Of a DNA stretch of 64,000 nt, positions 59,830-64,000 are shown piece after piece (position 1 is the stretch's first letter; every line of letters starts with the position of its first letter). The DNA is from Nelumbo lutea (Eukaryota > Streptophyta > Magnoliopsida > Proteales > Nelumbonaceae), in contig JAKGHH010000003.1 of assembly GCA_022828595.1 (NCBI GenBank), positions 57,029,759 to 57,093,758 on the forward strand, in the 5' to 3' direction. The translations under genes were made by a program, and so were the position numbers. The notes under the pieces were generated by a model that made no database searches, had not been told where the DNA came from, and saw only the letters and a program-made list of their open reading frames with translations.

Positions 59830-60670
59830 AGACGGCGTCTTTGGCGCAAAGGTGGAATATCTACTCCCTCTTCCGCTGTGGAGAGGGAATAAAGAAAAGC
59901 TCACCAGGATATATGCTCCAACGGATAGGATGGTTTGGATTGGATGGTTGAGATTTATTTAAGGTGGCTGATTGAATTGATGTTCCTGATTTAATCATCT
60001 AGGGTTTGATTCTGTAGCGCTGTGGGTGAAGTTCGTCGTTTATGGTATTGACTCTTGATTTGAAGGGCCGTGTCCCTTGAGCTAAGCCTGTTAACGTCTC
60101 TAGTCCATCTATACGTACTTCTTTTGTTTCTTCAGTTAGAAGGACCAGAGCAGCATGCAACAATACTTTGAACTTGCCACGTTCATATAGTAAGAGAATC
60201 AACAGCATACTTGGGTGGAGCCATGGTACAAATTTAACGCTCTTGATTTAATATGGAGTTTTGATTTGAAATTGTGTTGGGTCTCTTTGTCAAATCCACG
60301 TTAGTATTAGAGGAATCAGCATTGAAATTTTTGTTTGATTGGCCGATTTTTGTAATTTTTAGGAAATCGTCAAAATTTGATTCTTGAAATCAGCCATTTT
60401 TAGGGATCATCTTCTTTTTTTGGTGATTTTTCGATTTCTAACTGATTCTGATCTTTACGGCATCCAACATGACATTGAATAATAACTCTAATATAAAAAT
60501 AATGGGCCCTTGAGAATCATTACCCAACTAACACAAAGTCGATTTTCAAAAATCAGCTTATATGGCAAAAATGATACCAAATAATAAAATTTATCAATTT
60601 TTGAAAAATCACTAATAAGGATGAATCAGCATTGATGCCAAACATCACTCAAGTCACCTCGTATTCCTTA
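59830..60670. other. Upstream region of the hnRNP gene
   Basis: No gene recognised. A 69-codon minus-strand frame (60208-59999) lacks motifs. The rest is AT-rich. Confidence 0.45.
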
Positions 60671-60675
60671 CAACT

Positions 60676-61087
60676 AAACCTGTTCATGGGCCAAGTAGCC
60701 TCATGGCCCAGCCTGTTCTAAGTTAAGTTTGGACATGAATTTAGGCACATGGGCTCAAACTCGGGCCCAAAACACCAAACTTGACTTTTTCAAGCCAAGT
60801 TCAGGCTTTTCTCAAGCCTGACTTGATAACATATTAAATAGCAAAAAATATTTTATACAATAAAAAATATATACAATATGTTTTTTCTTTGTTCCACTTC
60901 TCTTTTGTCAAGTCATAGTGAGATATTTTATTATTTTTAGGCTTTGAGGTCTTTTAATATAAATAAAATAATTTTTTATATGAGATCCAGACTTGGGCTC
61001 AAGACGTAGGCCCGATGGTCAAGTCGTTTTAGGCTCAAGCCTAAATGTGTTCTATTAAAAGACAAAGCCCAACCCATGAACAAGTCT
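60676..61087. mobile_element. TIR repeat with CTTGTTCATGGG-type ends
   Basis: The left end AAACCTGTTCATGGGCC and the right end GCCCAACCCATGAACAAGTCT are inverted copies, about 410 bp apart. The subterminal parts have GGGCTC/AAGCC words and the middle is AT-rich. Non-coding; superfamily unknown. Confidence 0.55.
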
Positions 61088-61264
61088 ATTTGCAACCCAT
61101 TTTATCATTGTTTTTCTTTCATATGGGAAACAAATGAATTCATAGAAAATGATGGTCCATGGAAAATGATTCATGTATATGTTTTTCATTTTTTTTTTCT
61201 TAACTTGGAAAATGGAAGTGAATAGTTAAAAAAGGAGTGTTCAAAGATATGAACTAAAAAAACC

Positions 61265-61560
61265 AATGTTTACGAACTGCCATTGACTAGGGCGGTCGGA
61301 CTATTCGGGCTGGGAGTCCAAGCAATTGGTTCCGTTTTACCCCAAACCTGGTCCCCGATCAAAAACCGTTGAATTGGTCAACAACCCATTTACCCGAGCA
61401 GTCAAACTGTTGACTCGTTCAATGGTTTTGGTCATTTTTTATTTTAATAATTTTTTTAATTTTTTGTCAAAATGGACCATTGTCAAAACTGGACGGTCAA
61501 AACCATCGACCTAAAAATTGGTGGCCAGAACGGATCTAGTTCTGGGTTGGTTTTTAAAAC
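61265..61560 (-). repeat. CGGTTCGACC-type dispersed repeat, inverted copy
   Basis: Read on the minus strand it repeats the words of 41830-42035: CGTTCTGGCCACCA, GGACCA/GGACCG, and GTAAAACGGAACCAATTGCT near the far end. This fixes one terminus of the family. Confidence 0.6.
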
Positions 61561-61616
61561 ATTGAAAAAAAAAAAAAAACTAGCATTGCAACTTGGGCAG
61601 GCTTGGATAAGTAAAA

Positions 61617-61845
61617 TAATAGGAAATTAGATGTGGGTTTTGAACCCAACCTGCCCTACCTTTGAATGCGGGGAAAGTAGGGTTGGGAAGAGTATTGCAT
61701 TTTCATGTGTAGGGAGGGTTTAGATTCTCAAAATCCAACTTGCCACAATTTTTAGGGTGGGTATGAGTTGGGATGTTTAAGGAGGCGGGTAAGGTCTAGA
61801 ATTTACAAAACCCTCCCCTAACCTATCCCATTGCCATCCCTACGT
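61617..61845. repeat. AGGGATGGCAAT-type repeat
   Basis: It ends with CCCATTGCCATCCCTACG, the inverse of the AGGGATGGCAAT start seen at 28244. The interior has GGGTTGGG/ CCCTCCCC words. Confidence 0.5.
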
Positions 61846-61873
61846 GTGCTAGTTGAGTTTGGCAATGATTGAG

Positions 61874-63620
61874 TTGAGATCTCTCTAGGTTCTACTTCTC
61901 TTGGCCAAAGTGACCTTTGTGCTCTCAAGAACGTCACTTGTCTTTGAAGATTTGAATATGTGGTATCTCGACATGAAGATTAATATGGTTTGAGTTGCAA
62001 AGGTAGAGATGGCTAGTTTCAATTTTCAAGAAATATCATGATGATTTTTGTCATTTCATATTTATAACCTAACAACTCTAGAAAGAGAACTTGAGGTCTC
62101 TCTAGGCTATGATCTTCACTTGGCCAAAGTGGCATTTGGGTTCTCAAGAATGTCACTTGCCTGTAAAGATTTGAATATGAAGTATCTCAGTAAGAAGATT
62201 AATATGGTTTGAGTTTAAAACCTAAAGATAGTTAGTTTCAATCAAGGTTCAAAGTATTGGAAATGCCAAGTGTATCGGAAAGGCAATTTTAAGAGGCATA
62301 TCCGGATACGCCTTGGATATGCATGCATATCGGAGAAAAATTAGAATACACTTGGAAACACTATAAATACTTTAATAAATCATAAAATGTATTAATAACA
62401 CTAAATATAAGACATCAATGAGGTGTATATACATTAAATTAATATATTTTAATGGTCTTATGAAGAAATATATTGTAGTTAATTATAATTTCATTAAAAA
62501 TCTCATACTTAACTATAATTTATAAATCATAATTCTTAATTTTTAATGTTTTATGGAATGGGAAAACCCAAAAAATATACATTGGCACAACTTTTAAGTG
62601 AAAATATAATTAATAATTATTTATTATTTAAATAATTTTTATTTATTATTGATTTCCTAAAATTATAAAAAATAAATAAACATTATATAATATATTCAAA
62701 AAATAGTTATTAAAGAAGAATTTTTAATTGCTTTGTGGATATGATAGATGATCCATAGAATTACAATATATTCAATCATTGTGATCAAATGATAAATAAT
62801 TAATTATTTATTTTTTAATTCTAAAATTATAAAAAAAAATTATTAAAGAAGAAATTTCAATTGGTCTGTAGATATGATAAATCATTCATATAATTATAAT
62901 ATATTCAATTATTGTGATCAAATGATAAAATATAATTATTTATTGTTTATTTTTGAATTCTAAAAATATAAAAAAATCAAAAGAAAATATTAAAGAAGAA
63001 ATTTTAATTGCTCTATGGATATGATAGATAAACTTCCAAAAATCTACTAATAACACAAAAAAATTGTAATTTTGAATGTAAGAAATGTATATCAATATAA
63101 ATTTAAACATTCAAAAAAAAAATAAATCACAAGATATTATAAAAAATAAAAAAAAAACTTACTTATTTTTGCCATATGTTTTCAAATTTTAAAAAATCTT
63201 CAAAAAAAAAATTAACGATTCACACTTGTTTCTTGCAAATTTTTGCAAATCTAGCACTCTAGGAATGAGGTTTGGAGTTTTAGAGTCATTTAAGGGTGAA
63301 AGAAGGCTTATTTTAGAGAAAAGAAGCTTGTTTTCCCCCTTTATTTTTTTTCAGTTTTTAGCCATATCTTTTTTGTCGATACCCTACCGATACGCCCTTG
63401 ATATGCCTTGATACACCCCCAATATGGCCTGATATGCATGAAAAAAGATAAGATGCCCGATTTCCATGTGTATCCCATAATTGTTTTTCAAAGATAAGAT
63501 ACGATACGCCTCGTATTGGTCGTATCGATTGAAATTTTAAACCATGGTTTCAATTTTCAAGAAATATCATGATTATTTTAGTCATTTCATATTTATAATC
63601 TAACAAATCTAGAAAGAGGA
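61874..63620. repeat. Tandem duplication (~214 bp units), second unit split by an insertion
   Basis: Unit 1 starts TTGAGATCTCTCTAGG (about 61875) and unit 2 TTGAGGTCTCTCTAGG (about 62089). Both carry TTGGCCAAAGTG, TCTCAAGAA(C/T)GTCACTTG and AGATTAATATGGTTTGAG. Unit 2 resumes at 63547 after the inserted element with TTCAAGAAATATCATGAT. Confidence 0.75.
62243..63546. mobile_element. 1304-bp Mutator-like non-autonomous element with 8-bp TSD
   Basis: The left end CAAGGTTCAAAGTATTGG and the right end (complement) CATGGTTTAAAATTTCAA are imperfect inverted copies. GTTTCAAT flanks both sides (62235-62242 and 63547-63554), an 8-bp target duplication. The parallel uninserted site in unit 1 (about 62015-62045) confirms it. 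Subterminal parts carry GATACGCC/GGCGTATC and TATCGG words. The core is AT-rich with a repeated AAAGAAGAAATTTTAATTG-like segment (62714, 62847, 62992). No transposase. TSD length points to a Mutator-type or hAT element. Confidence 0.7.
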
Positions 63621-64000
63621 CACGATAGGACTTTGACTCAAAGGTATGAACCCTCTCAATGAGGTTAGGTCATGCTTGTATGATTTTAGATTTAGGTGCA
63701 TTTTATACATACAAATGACTTTTACTCGAAGAGTAAACAATGGAGTGACCTCAAGTGCAATTGGGCATTTTATATAAACGCCTAGACTACTCTACATAGT
63801 CTCAACTTTTTCATGTCTCAGTTTCATAGGTAGTCAACTACACCACAAAGTTTACCATTTTCATGCCTTGACTGTAATAGGTAGTACTATACATTTTTGG
63901 ATAGTCAACTGCAACACAATTTGGAATTTCATGCCTTGGTTGTCACAAGTAGCTGACTATACTATAGAGTAGGGATGACAATTTTCCCCATCCCTACTGG
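63621..64000. other. Intergenic; AGGGATGGCAAT-type repeat starts at window edge
   Basis: No gene. Short diverged tandem words (TCATGCCTTG..., TAGTCAACT) recur at about 63810-63960. From about 63970 the sequence AGGGATGACAATTTTCCCC opens another copy of the AGGGATGGCAAT family, which leaves the window. Confidence 0.5.

Noticed and set aside
59999..60208. 69-codon minus-strand frame upstream of the hnRNP gene
   Set aside because: No recognisable domain, no homologous motif, and a length expected by chance.
1..64000. tRNA, rRNA and CRISPR searches by eye
   Set aside because: No A-box/B-box pair in a cloverleaf context, no rRNA words and no regularly spaced short direct repeats with unique spacers were found. 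The tandem arrays present are contiguous.

Overview
The window is nuclear DNA of a flowering plant, most likely a non-grass (probably woody) species. The evidence is GT-AG introns in plant-specific gene families, long AT-rich intergenic stretches, many dinucleotide microsatellites, and Ty1/copia, Ty3/gypsy (Tat/Retand type), LINE, CACTA, Mutator-like and Helitron-like remnants. The species cannot be named from the sequence. Gene density is low: three intact host genes and one recognisable gene relic in 64 kb.

Layout. Positions 1-16.4 kb hold no recognised host gene. This part is AT-rich sequence with dispersed repeats, a minisatellite, several terminal-inverted-repeat (TIR) elements (including a 1.1 kb element with ~125 bp TIRs at 11.2-12.3 kb), a possible solo LTR and a short Helitron-like element. 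Positions 16.57-20.65 kb (+) carry a complete four-exon proton-coupled peptide transporter of the NPF5 (PTR3) type, 594 residues. Positions 22.14-29.49 kb (-) carry a complete five-exon gene for a plant UNC-13-like (DUF810/MUN) protein, 1023 residues, with a 3.6 kb first intron that holds a LINE fragment, an (AT)n tract and dispersed repeats. Positions 30-42 kb are repeat-dominated: a broken copia element (31.9-34.5 kb), a lone CACTA terminus touching it, a decayed fragment of an ERDJ3B-like DnaJ gene (37.9-38.1 kb), a LINE endonuclease fragment, and AT-rich and 256-bp tandem repeats.

Positions 42,126-52,293 are a structurally complete Ty3/gypsy Tat-lineage LTR retrotransposon on the minus strand. 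It has 685/673 bp LTRs, a perfect 5-bp target duplication (CTAGC), a primer-binding site, a polypurine tract, and a gag-protease-RT-RNase H-integrase order with frameshifts. Between integrase and the 3' LTR it carries an additional ORF on the opposite strand. That antisense ORF has its own TATA box, two candidate introns that preserve the frame, a gypsy-associated Transposase_28-like segment and a coiled coil. This is the most interesting structure in the window.

Positions 57.2-59.7 kb (-) carry a two-exon hnRNP1-type gene (two RRMs plus a Gly-rich tail, 461 residues). From 60 kb to the end there are dispersed repeats and a 1.3 kb Mutator-like element with an 8-bp target duplication, inserted in one unit of a tandem duplication.

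The three host genes do not form a pathway. They are unrelated housekeeping or transport genes separated by repeats. Exon boundaries were placed by eye from GT-AG sites, phase matching and remembered family structure. No alignment was run.
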